A model generated the notes under the pieces. That model saw only the letters and a program-made list of their open reading frames with translations. It did not search any database and had not been told where the DNA came from. The position numbers and the translations under genes are program-made. A stretch of DNA of 64,000 bases from Lacrimispora indolis DSM 755 (GTDB taxonomy: Bacteria; Bacillota; Clostridia; Lachnospirales; Lachnospiraceae), in assembly GCF_000526995.1 (NCBI RefSeq), contig NZ_AZUI01000001.1:4754001-4818000 (forward strand). The letters run 5' to 3'. Positions 33,625 to 43,418 of the stretch are shown piece by piece. Position 1 is the first letter of the stretch; every line of letters begins with the position of its first letter.

Positions 33625-33656
33625 CGGATGCAGGAATGCTTATATTCCTGCATCCG
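33625..33656 (+). terminator. Inverted repeat, possible terminator
   Basis: Perfect 13-bp stem CGGATGCAGGAAT / ATTCCTGCATCCG with a 6-base loop, 34 bp before the M32 peptidase start; followed by ACTCATTTT, a weak T-run. Confidence 0.6.
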
Positions 33657-33689
33657 ACTCATTTTATAGAAATAAAGGAGAAACTGTTT

Positions 33690-35186
33690 ATGAGCAAATC
33701 TTATGAAATTTTGTCCTCTTTGCTGGAAAAGACCATGGCACTACAGACTTCCCTGGTCCTTTTTGAATGGGATAATGAAACTCTTGCGCCGGAGGGTGCC
33801 GGTTCCTATACTTCAAGGGTCATCGGTGCGCTTTCTGAGGAATATTACAGGGTGATGACCGGAGAAGATATGGGGAAAGCCATTGGTGATTGTGAGGAAG
33901 ATAAAAGCCTTTCCGACGTGGAACGGGCCGTTGTCAAAGGGGCAAAGGAAGCCAGAGAAGAACTGATCTGCATCCCGTCAAAGGAGTACCGGGAGAATGC
34001 CCAGCTCATAGCCGAGGCTGCCAGGATCTGGTCAAAGGCAAAAAATGACGAAGATTTTGATGCTTTTGCGCCGACGCTCGAGAAGGTGATCGGTTTTAAA
34101 AGGAAGTTCGCTTCGTACAGGAAAAAGGAAGGCCAGAAGCTTTACGACGTTCTGTTGGATGAGTTTGAAAAAGGATTTAATATGGAGCTTTTGGATGAGT
34201 TTTTCAGCCGTCTTAAAGAGGAGATCGTGCCGCTTTTAAAAGACATCAAGGAGCATGGAAAGACCATTGATGATTCATTCTTATCAGGCGGATATCCGGA
34301 GGAAAAGCAAAGGGAGATGGCCCGCTATCTTGCGGAATACGTCGGCTTTGATTTTTCTAAGGGCGTGCTTGCGGAAAGCGCCCATCCATTTACTACCAAT
34401 CTTCATAATCATGATGTAAGGATCACCACCAGCTACAGGAAGACGGTGGACAGTTCCATGTTCTCTGTAATTCATGAGGCAGGACATGGACTTTATGAGC
34501 TGGGGATCAGTGATGAGATCACTCAGACTCCCGTGGGACAGGGGACATCCATGGGGATGCATGAATCCCAGTCACGCTTTTTTGAAAATATCATCGGCCG
34601 CAGCCAGGCTTTCTGGGTTCCTCTTTACGAGAAGCTTCAGGAGCTCTATCCTGAAAAATTAAAGAATGTATCCAGGGAACAGTTTGTGGAGGCCATTAAT
34701 AAGGTGGAGCCAAGCTTTATCCGGACAGAGGCCGACGAACTCACCTACAATCTCCATATTTTGATCCGCTATGAAATTGAAAAAATGATCATGGAAGAAG
34801 ACGTGGATTTAAAAGAACTTCCAAAGATCTGGGCGGATAAATATGAGGAATATCTTGGAGTGCGCCCGGAAAATCCATCAGAAGGGATCCTTCAGGACAT
34901 CCACTGGTCTCAGGGACTTATGGGCTATTTTCCGTCTTATGCCCTGGGAAATGCTTTTGGAGCACAGCTTTATTACCATATGAAAAAGGAGATGGATTTT
35001 GACGAGCTCCTTATGAATGGGAAGATCGATGTGATAAGTGAATATTTAAGAGAACATGTTCACAAATTCGGAAAGCTGAAAACCAGCCGGGAGATCTTAA
35101 AGGATGTTACGGGAGAGGATTTTACACCGGATTATTTCATTCAGTATATAAAGGAAAAATACACCAAGCTGTATGAGCTGTCATAA
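33690..35186 (+). CDS. M32 family metallocarboxypeptidase
   Basis: 498 aa from ATG 33690 (AAAGGAGAAAC upstream; frame open from 33612 runs through the inverted repeat). The zinc site HEAGH (VIHEAGHGLYE, about 264-268) with the downstream HESQSRFFEN Glu region is characteristic of carboxypeptidase Taq. Other family landmarks: LFEWDNET near the N-terminus and GILQDIHWSQGLMGYFPSYALGN near the C-terminus. It removes C-terminal residues from peptides in the cytosol. Length is typical. Confidence 0.95.
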   Translation: MSKSYEILSSLLEKTMALQTSLVLFEWDNETLAPEGAGSYTSRVIGALSEEYYRVMTGEDMGKAIGDCEEDKSLSDVERAVVKGAKEAREELICIPSKEYRENAQLIAEAARIWSKAKNDEDFDAFAPTLEKVIGFKRKFASYRKKEGQKLYDVLLDEFEKGFNMELLDEFFSRLKEEIVPLLKDIKEHGKTIDDSFLSGGYPEEKQREMARYLAEYVGFDFSKGVLAESAHPFTTNLHNHDVRITTSYRKTVDSSMFSVIHEAGHGLYELGISDEITQTPVGQGTSMGMHESQSRFFENIIGRSQAFWVPLYEKLQELYPEKLKNVSREQFVEAINKVEPSFIRTEADELTYNLHILIRYEIEKMIMEEDVDLKELPKIWADKYEEYLGVRPENPSEGILQDIHWSQGLMGYFPSYALGNAFGAQLYYHMKKEMDFDELLMNGKIDVISEYLREHVHKFGKLKTSREILKDVTGEDFTPDYFIQYIKEKYTKLYELS

Positions 35187-35298
35187 CAGTTCAGCCTGAA
35201 CGGTTCTGTCCTGTGGAATCGGAGCAGAAGAGCCCGGCTAGTCTGGAATAAAAAGGGAAACTGTTTTACAATAGTTTGCAGTGGAAAAGAGGATGAAT

Positions 35299-36228
35299 AT
35301 GGAAAATATCAAAAAAAGCGCATCGGAACTGATTGGCCGTACGCCCCTTGTGGAATTGTGCAATTATGAGAAACGGCATAAAGCAGCAGCTTCCATCATA
35401 GCAAAGCTGGAATATTTTAATCCGGCAGGAAGTGTAAAGGACCGGGCTGCCTTATATATGATTCAGGATGCAGAGGCTTCCGGCATGTTAAAGCCGGGTG
35501 CAACGATCATAGAACCTACATCCGGTAATACGGGAATCGGCATTGCCAGCATTGCAGCCATGAGGGGATACCGGGCCATCCTTACCATGCCGGAAACCAT
35601 GAGTGTGGAACGGCGTAATCTGTTAAAAGCCTATGGAGCAGAAATCGTATTGACGGAAGGCGCAAAAGGGATGGCAGGAGCCATTGCAAAGGCGGAAGAG
35701 CTGCAAAAAGAGATAGCCGGTTCCTTTATTCTGGGACAGTTTGACAATCCGTCTAATTCCAAGGCCCATTATGAGATGACCGGTCCGGAAATTTGGGAGG
35801 ACACCGATGGAAAGATCGATGTTTTTATAGCCGGTGTGGGAACCGGGGGCACCATCACAGGAGCAGGAGAATACTTAAAGAGTAAGAATCCTGAGATAAA
35901 GGTGATCGCCGTGGAACCCGCCGCTTCTCCGGTCCTTTCAGGAGGCAAGCCAGGCCCTCACGGAATTCAGGGGATCGGAGCCGGGTTTATCCCCTCCATA
36001 CTGAATACAGGCATTTACGACGAGATCGTACTTGTGGAAAACGGAGATGCGTATGAGACAGGGAAGGAACTGGCACAGACAGAAGGCATTTTGGTGGGAA
36101 TCTCCTCCTCAGCGGCCGTGTGGGCTGCGAAGGAAGCCGCAAAGCGCCCGGAATATGCCGGAAAGAGGATCGTGGTGATTCTTCCCGATACAGGGGACCG
36201 TTACTTATCCACGCCTTTGTTTACTTAA
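35299..36228 (+). CDS. cysK: Cysteine synthase (O-acetylserine thiol-lyase)
   Basis: 309 aa from ATG 35299, chosen because AAAGAGG lies six bases upstream (GTG 35281 and ATG 35293 are in frame but badly spaced). PLP-binding Lys in NPAGSVKDRAA, substrate loop EPTSGNTGIG, and the phosphate-binding GVGTGGTITGAG. It makes cysteine from O-acetylserine and sulfide. Complete, monocistronic with a strong terminator. CysK versus CysM/other beta-synthases is not fully separable by eye, but motif spacing favours CysK. Confidence 0.95.
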   Translation: MENIKKSASELIGRTPLVELCNYEKRHKAAASIIAKLEYFNPAGSVKDRAALYMIQDAEASGMLKPGATIIEPTSGNTGIGIASIAAMRGYRAILTMPETMSVERRNLLKAYGAEIVLTEGAKGMAGAIAKAEELQKEIAGSFILGQFDNPSNSKAHYEMTGPEIWEDTDGKIDVFIAGVGTGGTITGAGEYLKSKNPEIKVIAVEPAASPVLSGGKPGPHGIQGIGAGFIPSILNTGIYDEIVLVENGDAYETGKELAQTEGILVGISSSAAVWAAKEAAKRPEYAGKRIVVILPDTGDRYLSTPLFT

Positions 36229-36255
36229 ATAGTTTAAAGCCATCCGTAAATAAAG

Positions 36256-36295
36256 AAAAACCAGGACTGCCCATATTCAGCAGCCCTGGTTTTTG
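36256..36295. terminator. Bidirectional terminator
   Basis: AAAAACCAGG / CCTGGTTTTT with an inner CTGC / GCAG pairing, between cysK and the convergent YihY-family gene. Confidence 0.85.
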
Positions 36296-36296
36296 A

Positions 36297-37133
36297 TTAA
36301 GAGCGTGTATGTTCCTTCCAGTTTAAGGAATAATAGTAATTGATTTCGGCGCCTATAAACAGGATGCAGATACAGGAATAAATCCACAGCATCAGCAGCA
36401 CAATGGCGGTGAGGCTTCCGTACATGACGGAGTAGTTGCCGAAATTGTTAAAGTAAATGGAAAAGGCAAAAGAAAAAGCGATCCAGCCTAATGTGGAAAA
36501 GGCAGCTCCCGGCAGCTGGCTTAAAAACTCCTGCTTTTTTTCCGGAACATAGGTATAAAGAACGGCAAAGCAAATCGTCAGCATAAAAACAAGCATGGTG
36601 CGGAAGGTAAGGACGTACTGGGTGATCTCTGCAAGCAGGGGAAAATGACGGTTCATAAAGCTTTGAATGGAGCTTCCCAGGACCAGCAGCACAAGTGTCA
36701 GAAGACAGATGACCATAAAGACGATGGTATACCCTGCACAGATGAGCCGGGTCATAATATAACTCCGTTTTTTCTCCTGGCCGAATACCCGGTTTAAGCC
36801 CCTCTCAATGCTGAGCATCCCCTTGGAGGCAGACCATATGGCGGCCACCGCGGTCGCGGATAGGACGGCCACCGGAGAATTGGTATAAAGGTCGTCAATG
36901 ACAGTTACAATAATACTGTTCATTTCCAGTGTGCTTGGGATGATGGTGATGATAAGCTGAAGCAGATTGGCTTTTGTGATGGAGGGAATAAGCTGTATCA
37001 ATGCCAGTAAAAGCATCATAAAAGGAAATGCCGCAATGATGGAAAAAAAGGAGGCCTGAGCCGCGTATACGGTCATTTCATCCTTGCTGTATTTGTCATA
37101 AATTTGTTTGCAGCGCAGTAGCAATCGAATCAT
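36297..37133 (-). CDS. YihY/virulence factor BrkB family membrane protein
   Basis: 278 aa from the ATG at 37133 (AAAAGGAGATATT upstream; the open frame starts at 37154). The family start YAAQASFFSIIAAFPFMMLLLALIQ is clear, with six predicted membrane segments and the WSASKGMLSIERGLNRVFG loop. Often misannotated as RNase BN; function is unknown. It faces cysK and is divergent from the radical SAM gene. Confidence 0.9.
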   Translation of the reverse strand: MIRLLLRCKQIYDKYSKDEMTVYAAQASFFSIIAAFPFMMLLLALIQLIPSITKANLLQLIITIIPSTLEMNSIIVTVIDDLYTNSPVAVLSATAVAAIWSASKGMLSIERGLNRVFGQEKKRSYIMTRLICAGYTIVFMVICLLTLVLLVLGSSIQSFMNRHFPLLAEITQYVLTFRTMLVFMLTICFAVLYTYVPEKKQEFLSQLPGAAFSTLGWIAFSFAFSIYFNNFGNYSVMYGSLTAIVLLMLWIYSCICILFIGAEINYYYSLNWKEHTRS

Positions 37134-37348
37134 AATATCTCCTTTTCCTGTCACGATTTTTTTTCGCTGGTATTAGCATATTATCATGGGACAAAAAAAA
37201 TATCAAGGCATTCTCCTTTTCAAATATCGTTACAGTTCAGTCATGCCATTTATAATTTGGCGGATCCGGCAGATTGACAGATTCTGTCATAAATCTTAGA
37301 ATGGATCCTGTGGGTATTAGTATGGCAGTGAGGAAAGGACGAAAGCTG

Positions 37349-38239
37349 ATGGAATACATTTCTGCAAAAACCATAGTGACCAAGACAAAAGGTTCCCAGT
37401 GGTTCGGTATTGATTACAACATGAATATTTATAAGGGGTGCTGTCACGGCTGCATTTATTGCGACAGCCGTTCCGATTGTTACCGGATCCGGAATTTTGA
37501 TTCTGTACGGGTCAAGGAGGATGCTCTTCGGATCATCAGGGATGATTTAAGGCGCAAGGTGAAAAACGGCGTTGTGGGAACAGGGGCCATGAGCGATCCC
37601 TACAACCCCTTTGAACAAAAGCTTGAATTAACAAGGCATGCTCTGGAGCTGATTGACGCATACGGCTTTGGGGCAGCAGTTGCCACGAAAAGCGCTCTTC
37701 TTAAGCGGGATGTGGATATTCTCAAAGGGATCATGGAGCATTCCCCTGTTCTGTGTAAGGTGACTGTTACCACCACCGATGACAGCCTGGCGAAAAAAAT
37801 TGAACCTCATGCGTCCAGTCCCACAGAGCGGCTGGCTTTGATCGAAACCTTAAGAACAAACGGCATATTTGCAGGAATACTATTGATGCCGGTACTCCCG
37901 TTTCTGGAGGATAGCGAGGAAAATATTCTTTCCGTCGTAAAGGCCGCCCATGATGCTGGAGCCAGCTTCATTTATCCTGCTTTTGGCGTGACTTTACGCA
38001 GCAATCAGAGAGAATGGTATTTTGACCGCCTCCGGGAGCTGTTTCCAGAAAGGGACCTGGTGTCAGAATACATCAAAAGGTATGGAAACAGCTATGAATG
38101 TACAAGCCCGGCGGCCAGGAAGCTGTGGCAGGTATTTTCCCGGGAATGCCAGCGGTACGGAATTATTTACCAGATGAAGGATATCATTCATGCATATAAA
38201 AAGAATTATGATGTAACCCAGTTAAGCCTTTTTGATTAG
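37349..38239 (+). CDS. SPL-family radical SAM protein
   Basis: 296 aa from ATG 37349 (AGGAAAGGACG upstream; the longer frame from 37274 has no site). Iron-sulfur motif KGCCHGCIYCDSRS with CxxxCxxC at about 32-39, followed by GAMSDPYNPFE, as in the Rv2578c/spore-photoproduct-lyase-like group. Length fits. Substrate unknown; photoproduct repair is a family association only. The stop overlaps the end of the convergent LysR gene by 4 bp. Confidence 0.88.
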   Translation: MEYISAKTIVTKTKGSQWFGIDYNMNIYKGCCHGCIYCDSRSDCYRIRNFDSVRVKEDALRIIRDDLRRKVKNGVVGTGAMSDPYNPFEQKLELTRHALELIDAYGFGAAVATKSALLKRDVDILKGIMEHSPVLCKVTVTTTDDSLAKKIEPHASSPTERLALIETLRTNGIFAGILLMPVLPFLEDSEENILSVVKAAHDAGASFIYPAFGVTLRSNQREWYFDRLRELFPERDLVSEYIKRYGNSYECTSPAARKLWQVFSRECQRYGIIYQMKDIIHAYKKNYDVTQLSLFD

Positions 38240-39123
38240 GAAAGGGACATCAGCTTTCCGAAGTAGGAAACAAATTCCCTGGCTATGTTTGAAACATAGC
38301 CGTTTTTCTTATATACGGCAGCCATCCTTGTAACGGTATCCTCAGAATCGATTTCCCGGGAAACGAGATCCGTATGCTCAGCCGTTTTGCTGATGGATTC
38401 AGGCACCAGGGCAATACCAAGACCGGTGCTCGCCCATTGAAGGCAGGTCCTGGCATCGTCATTGCGGCAAAAAACATTCGGCTCTATGCCGCTGTTTTGA
38501 AAGGCAAGGGAGATGATGGAATCAAAACGGCGGTAATAGATCAGGGGTTTGCCGGAAAGATCTGTCAGCCTGATTTTATTCATTGGAATGCCAGAAAAAA
38601 AAGAGGGATTTCCAACCGCCATCAATGGTTCTCTTTTTCCGTATACACATTCAAAGCCTTCTCCATTAAACGGGGTCCGTATAATGGCACATTCCACGAT
38701 CCCGTTTTTCATTTTTTCCAGAAGCTGGTAAGTATTTCCTTCCGTGATCTCGAACCGCACCTTTGGATGGGCGGAACAGTATATTTTTAAAAAATCATGG
38801 AGCAGAGCGCCGGAAGAAGAGATGGTTCCCAGCTTTAAAATCCCTTTGGAAGCAGTTGGAAAATGGTGCAGCTCTTCTGTAATGGAATCCATCATAGACA
38901 GGATGTCTCTGGCCCGGGAATAGAGAAAGGTGCCTGCTTCCGTCAGTTCTGTTTTCCTGGAGCCCCGTTCAAAAAGCTTTACTCCAAGTTCTTCTTCCAG
39001 CAGAAAGATCTGCTTGCTTAATGGCGGCTGGGACAATCCCAGTTTTTTTGCTGCAGCTGTAAAGCTGCCTGTTTCTGCAATTGCAGTGAAATAATAAAGC
39101 TGTTTTGAATTAATCAGATTCAT
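38236..39123 (-). CDS. LysR family transcriptional regulator
   Basis: 295 aa. N-terminal winged helix (LYYFTAIAETGSFTAAAKKLGLSQPPLSKQI) and a type 2 periplasmic-binding-like effector domain (about 90-290). It is transcribed divergently from the ABC exporter pair at 39238-42715, with a perfect inverted repeat between them, so it probably controls that pair or itself. Effector unknown. Confidence 0.92.
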   Translation of the reverse strand: MNLINSKQLYYFTAIAETGSFTAAAKKLGLSQPPLSKQIFLLEEELGVKLFERGSRKTELTEAGTFLYSRARDILSMMDSITEELHHFPTASKGILKLGTISSSGALLHDFLKIYCSAHPKVRFEITEGNTYQLLEKMKNGIVECAIIRTPFNGEGFECVYGKREPLMAVGNPSFFSGIPMNKIRLTDLSGKPLIYYRRFDSIISLAFQNSGIEPNVFCRNDDARTCLQWASTGLGIALVPESISKTAEHTDLVSREIDSEDTVTRMAAVYKKNGYVSNIAREFVSYFGKLMSLS

Positions 39124-39159
39124 AGGGATATCCTCTATTTCGTAATTATATATTGTAAT

Positions 39160-39180
39160 ATTATACCAAAATGGTATAAT
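39160..39180. promoter_or_regulatory. Palindromic operator candidate
   Basis: ATTATACCA-AAA-TGGTATAAT, 9-bp perfect arms around 3 bases, between the LysR gene and the ABC exporter. It contains a T-N11-A element as LysR sites do. The arms also include TATAAT on both strands and could overlap a promoter. Confidence 0.5.
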
Positions 39181-39237
39181 GATACAATATACTATATCAA
39201 AAATGTATTAATATTTTTTTATTGCGGAGGAATTAGG

Positions 39238-40968
39238 ATGAAAAAGCTCCTGAAATATCTGAAGGACTATAAAGTTGAAAGCGTCATGGGGCCGTTATTT
39301 AAGCTTCTGGAAGTTTGCTTTGAATTATTGGTGCCTCTTGTAATGGCAAAAGTCATTGATGTAGGAATTAAGTCCCATGATATGTCCTATATACTGAAGA
39401 TGGGCGGATTGCTGGTGCTTCTGGGCATCATAGGCCTGGTGTGTTCTATTACGGCACAGTATTTTGCGGCAAAAGCAGCGGTCGGCTTCGGCACTTCCCT
39501 GCGGAATGATCTGTTTGCCCATATTAACAGATTGTCCTACCAGGAGATCGATTCTATTGGAACCGCAACCCTGATCACCAGGATCACCAGCGATGCCAAC
39601 CAGATTCAGGCAGGAGTGAATTTATTCCTGCGTTTGTTCCTTCGTTCTCCTTTTGTGGTGTTCGGAGCCATGATCATGGCATTTACCATCAACGTAAGGG
39701 CGGCTGTTATTTTTGCGGTTCTCATCCCCCTCCTTTCCCTTGTGATATTTGGAATTATGCTTGTCAGCATCCCTCTGTATAAAAAGGTGCAGAAACAGTT
39801 GGACCAGGTGCTTTTAACTGTCAGGGAGAATCTTGAAGGGGCCCGTGTTATCCGTGCCTTTTCCCGTCAGGATGATGAGATCCGCCGGTTTGATGAGGAA
39901 AACGGACTTTTGGTGCGCTTTCAGGTATTTGTAGGAAAGATTTCAGCATTAATGAATCCCCTTACTTATGTGATGATCAATCTGGGGATTATTGTTCTTA
40001 TAAACACCGGAGCCGGACAGGTCCAAAAGGGCATCATCACCCAGGGTGAAGTGATCGCTTTGGTAAATTACATGTCTCAGATTTTAGTGGAGCTTGTAAG
40101 ACTGGCAAACTTAATCATTACCATCTCAAAATCCCTGGCCTGCGGCGGCCGCATAAGCGCTGTGTTTGAACTGGAACCAGGAATCGTGGAAACAGCTCAC
40201 AAGGCCGTGGAAGAGGAGCCGGGTGCGCTTAAGGTGGAGTTTGACCGTATGTCCTTTACCTACCGAGGGGCAAAAGCGGCGGCTTTAAGCGGCATATCCA
40301 TGAAAATCAAAAAGGGGGAGACCATTGGGATCATTGGCGGTACAGGCTCCGGCAAGACCACCCTGGTAAACTTGATCCCCAGGTTTTATGATGCTGAGGA
40401 AGGCTCCGTAAAGGTGGGAGGAGTTAATGTAAAACAATATCCTTTGAGTCAGCTTCGGGAACTGGTAGGGATCGTTCCTCAAAAGGCAGTGCTTTTTAAA
40501 GGAACCCTTCGGGAAAATATGAAGTGGGGGAAAAAGGCTGCCACGGACGAGGAGATTTACCAGGCTCTTGCAACGGCCCAGGCAAAGGATTTCGTAGAGG
40601 AAAAGGGCCAGGGGCTGGATCTCATAATCCAGGCAGGAGGAAAAAACCTTTCAGGCGGACAGAAGCAGAGACTTGCCATTGCCAGGGCATTGGTAAAAGA
40701 ACCTCAGATCCTCATCATGGATGACAGCGCTTCTGCACTGGATTTTGCTACCGATGCAAAACTGAGAAAGGCAATTAAGGAAAACACCAGGGATATGACT
40801 GTGTTCCTTGTGTCTCAGAGAGCGTCCACCATCAAAAACGCGGACAGGATACTGGTTCTGGATGACGGACAGATGGCGGGCTGGGGAACCCATAAAGAGC
40901 TGTTGGCTTCCTGTGATGTTTACCGGGAAATCTGCTTATCCCAGCTGTCAGAAAAGGAGGTACAATAA
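39238..40968 (+). CDS. ABC exporter subunit 1 (membrane domain fused to ATPase)
   Basis: 576 aa, six membrane segments in the first about 310 residues, then the nucleotide-binding domain: Walker A GGTGSGKTT, signature LSGGQKQR, Walker B ILIMDDSASALD. The residue after the Walker B Asp is another Asp (DDS, in place of the catalytic Glu), marking this as the degenerate-site partner of a heterodimeric exporter. Typical of multidrug or peptide exporters. One base separates its stop from the partner's ATG. Confidence 0.93.
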   Translation: MKKLLKYLKDYKVESVMGPLFKLLEVCFELLVPLVMAKVIDVGIKSHDMSYILKMGGLLVLLGIIGLVCSITAQYFAAKAAVGFGTSLRNDLFAHINRLSYQEIDSIGTATLITRITSDANQIQAGVNLFLRLFLRSPFVVFGAMIMAFTINVRAAVIFAVLIPLLSLVIFGIMLVSIPLYKKVQKQLDQVLLTVRENLEGARVIRAFSRQDDEIRRFDEENGLLVRFQVFVGKISALMNPLTYVMINLGIIVLINTGAGQVQKGIITQGEVIALVNYMSQILVELVRLANLIITISKSLACGGRISAVFELEPGIVETAHKAVEEEPGALKVEFDRMSFTYRGAKAAALSGISMKIKKGETIGIIGGTGSGKTTLVNLIPRFYDAEEGSVKVGGVNVKQYPLSQLRELVGIVPQKAVLFKGTLRENMKWGKKAATDEEIYQALATAQAKDFVEEKGQGLDLIIQAGGKNLSGGQKQRLAIARALVKEPQILIMDDSASALDFATDAKLRKAIKENTRDMTVFLVSQRASTIKNADRILVLDDGQMAGWGTHKELLASCDVYREICLSQLSEKEVQ

Positions 40969-40969
40969 C

Positions 40970-42715
40970 ATGGACATGAAAAAATACAGATCCACCATCA
41001 AACGGATCCTTGGTTGTATCAGCCGGTATCGATGGGGAGTTGCCGCCTCTTTGGCCTGCGCTTTTGTCACGGTCCTTCTGACCTTGTATGTTCCCATCCT
41101 CACAGGGCGGGCCATTGACTTCATTGTGGGAGCGGGAGCCGTTGATTTTCTAGGCATGTGGGAGATTTTAAAGCAAATCGGAATCATTATAGCCATGACT
41201 GCGGCGGCCCAGTGGCTTATGAGCCATATCAACAATTTGGTCACCTACCGGGTGGTAAAGGATATCAGGACCCAGGCATTTGATAAATTGGAAATACTTC
41301 CTTTAAAATATATTGACTCCCATTCCCATGGGGATATGATAAACAGGATCATTGCGGATATCGACCAGTTTTCCGACGGGTTGTTAATGGGCTTTACCCA
41401 GTTGTTTACCGGGGTCCTGACCATTGTGGGGACGTTGTTTTTCATGTTTTCCATGAACCCGGCTATCACCATTGTGGTGGTGCTGGTGACGCCGGTATCC
41501 TTATTTGCCGCCAGCTTTATTGCAAGAAGGACCTATCGTATGTTCAAAATGCAGTCCCAGACCAGAGGAGAACTGACTTCTCTGGTGGAAGAGATGCTGG
41601 GGAACCAGAAAGTGGTGCAGGCTTTTTCTCATGAAGCCGATGCCCAGGAAACGTTTGAAAATATCAATGAGAATCTGCGTGTCTGGAGCTTGAAAGCTAC
41701 ATTTTTTTCCTCCACCAGCAACCCGGCTACCCGTTTTGTAAACAGTCTTGTATATGCCAGCGTTGGAATTGCCGGAGCTTTTGCAGCAGTAAAGGGACTT
41801 TTATCCGTAGGTCAGCTTGCCAGCTTTTTAAGCTATGCCAATCAGTATACAAAGCCGTTTAATGAAATATCAGGGGTGATCACAGAGCTTCAAAACGCAC
41901 TGGCCTCTGCTGCGCGGGTGTTTGAGCTGATCGACGAGGAGCCTCAGGTCCCGGAAGATTCTGACGCCGCAGTGCTCTCTGACGCAAAAGGAGAAGTTTC
42001 TCTGGAGAATGTGTACTTTTCCTATAATCCGGAGATTCCGCTGATCGAGGATATGAATTTAAAGGTATTGCCGGGACAGAGGATCGCCATTGTAGGCCCA
42101 ACCGGCTGCGGAAAGAGCACTGTCATCAATCTTCTCATGCGTTTTTATGATGTGAATTCCGGCTCTATCCGGGTGGAAGGGACAGATGTGCGCCATATGA
42201 CAAGGCAGAGCTTAAGAACCAGCTATGGAATGGTGCTGCAGGAAACGTGGCTGAAATCCGGGACCATTCGTGACAACATTGCATATGGAAAGCCGGATGC
42301 ATCGGAGGAGGAGATCATCCTGGCGGCAAAGGAATCTCATGCCCACGGCTTTATCAGGCGAATGCCGGAAGGTTATGATACTGTCATATCAGAAGACGGA
42401 GGGAATTTATCACAGGGCCAAAAACAGCTTTTATGCATTGCCAGAGTCATGCTGTGCCTTCCTCCCATGTTAATCCTTGACGAAGCCACCTCCTCCATTG
42501 ATACCAGAACTGAAATAAAAATACAGAAGGCCTTTGGAAAAATGATGGAAGGACGGACCAGTTTTATCGTTGCACACCGGCTTTCTACGATCAGAGAGGC
42601 TGACGTGATACTGGTAATGCGGGATGGACACATCATTGAGCAGGGCACTCATGAAGGCCTGATTTCCAAGAACGGATTTTACGCACAGTTATATAACAGC
42701 CAGTTTGCCGTGTGA
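40970..42715 (+). CDS. ABC exporter subunit 2 (membrane domain fused to ATPase)
   Basis: 581 aa from ATG 40970, preceded by AAGGAGG; the frame extends upstream into subunit 1 but without a start. Membrane domain followed by an NBD with Walker A GPTGCGKST, signature LSQGQKQL (variant of LSGGQ), and Walker B MLILDEATSSID with the catalytic Glu intact. Together with subunit 1 it forms a heterodimer with one consensus and one degenerate ATP site, as in BmrCD/TM287-288. Substrate unknown. Confidence 0.94.
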   Translation: MDMKKYRSTIKRILGCISRYRWGVAASLACAFVTVLLTLYVPILTGRAIDFIVGAGAVDFLGMWEILKQIGIIIAMTAAAQWLMSHINNLVTYRVVKDIRTQAFDKLEILPLKYIDSHSHGDMINRIIADIDQFSDGLLMGFTQLFTGVLTIVGTLFFMFSMNPAITIVVVLVTPVSLFAASFIARRTYRMFKMQSQTRGELTSLVEEMLGNQKVVQAFSHEADAQETFENINENLRVWSLKATFFSSTSNPATRFVNSLVYASVGIAGAFAAVKGLLSVGQLASFLSYANQYTKPFNEISGVITELQNALASAARVFELIDEEPQVPEDSDAAVLSDAKGEVSLENVYFSYNPEIPLIEDMNLKVLPGQRIAIVGPTGCGKSTVINLLMRFYDVNSGSIRVEGTDVRHMTRQSLRTSYGMVLQETWLKSGTIRDNIAYGKPDASEEEIILAAKESHAHGFIRRMPEGYDTVISEDGGNLSQGQKQLLCIARVMLCLPPMLILDEATSSIDTRTEIKIQKAFGKMMEGRTSFIVAHRLSTIREADVILVMRDGHIIEQGTHEGLISKNGFYAQLYNSQFAV

Positions 42716-42734
42716 TTCAGATGAAAGTGTAACC

Positions 42735-42788
42735 AATAGCGCCGGAAGCATATTTTACATATGCTTTTCTGGCGCTATTCTTCTTTTC
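42735..42788 (+). terminator. Intrinsic terminator of the ABC exporter pair
   Basis: AATAGCGCC...GGCGCTATT outer stem, with GGAAGCATAT / ATATGCTTTTC interior pairing, followed by CTTCTTTTC. Confidence 0.8.
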
Positions 42789-42856
42789 TTATTATGAAAA
42801 ACCCCATATAGTTCGATATTCAATATAAAAAGAACTTTACAAAAGGCGGTAGGAAT

Positions 42857-42952
42857 ATGTCTGAAGTTACAATGAAGGCCAGGGAAACAGCTTCTTTCAG
42901 GCCGGCAAGAATTCCTTTGCAGTATACGGATCAGGGGAGGGGATATGGATGA
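42857..42952 (+). CDS. Possible 31-aa micro-ORF
   Basis: ATG at 42857 preceded by GGTAGGAAT; encodes MSEVTMKARETASFRPARIP... with no recognisable domain. It sits alone in the spacer (42716-43030) after the exporter terminator. The site is close to the start codon and the product is unremarkable, so it may not be translated. Nothing else was seen in this spacer. Confidence 0.2.
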   Translation: MSEVTMKARETASFRPARIPLQYTDQGRGYG

Positions 42953-43030
42953 GGTTTTAAAATAAAGATTCTGTGAAAAGCAGTACAAATAATAGTTGTA
43001 TGTTATGTTTTAAAGAACAAGGGGGAAAAA

Positions 43031-43270
43031 ATGAGTTGTTTAGATATTATTTTGGTGGGTGCGCTGTTTATTGAAAGTGCGCTTCTAATTTTGTTGGTTC
43101 ATTTTTATAAAAAGGAAAAAGAAAAGGTTCAGGTCGAGAAGATCAAACGAGCCGAAGATAAGGAGTATATTGATATTTTTATTGAGCACCTGGAAAAACG
43201 GGCGGAAACATATGAAATACTCCTTGAATTTAAACGCATCCTGGAAGAAACATATAAGGATGCGATTTGA
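43031..43270 (+). CDS. Small membrane-anchored protein with a charged helix
   Basis: 79 aa; AAGGGGGAAAAA lies upstream of the ATG. One N-terminal membrane helix (IILVGALFIESALLILLVHF, about 6-25), then a highly charged helix (KKEKEKVQVEKIKRAEDKEY...) that could form a coiled coil. Topology and function unknown; it resembles small bitopic regulators in shape only. Confidence 0.6.
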   Translation: MSCLDIILVGALFIESALLILLVHFYKKEKEKVQVEKIKRAEDKEYIDIFIEHLEKRAETYEILLEFKRILEETYKDAI

Positions 43271-43418
43271 GAAAAGAAAAAGGGCAGATGGTCTGCTTAA
43301 TCTAAATACTATGGAAAGGGAAGCGATTGAAAATATATGGCAAATATGGTATAATTATATCTACTATATGATGGGAGGGGGAAAGGGACTGGCATTGTAA
43401 CGCAGTTCCTGACAGATC

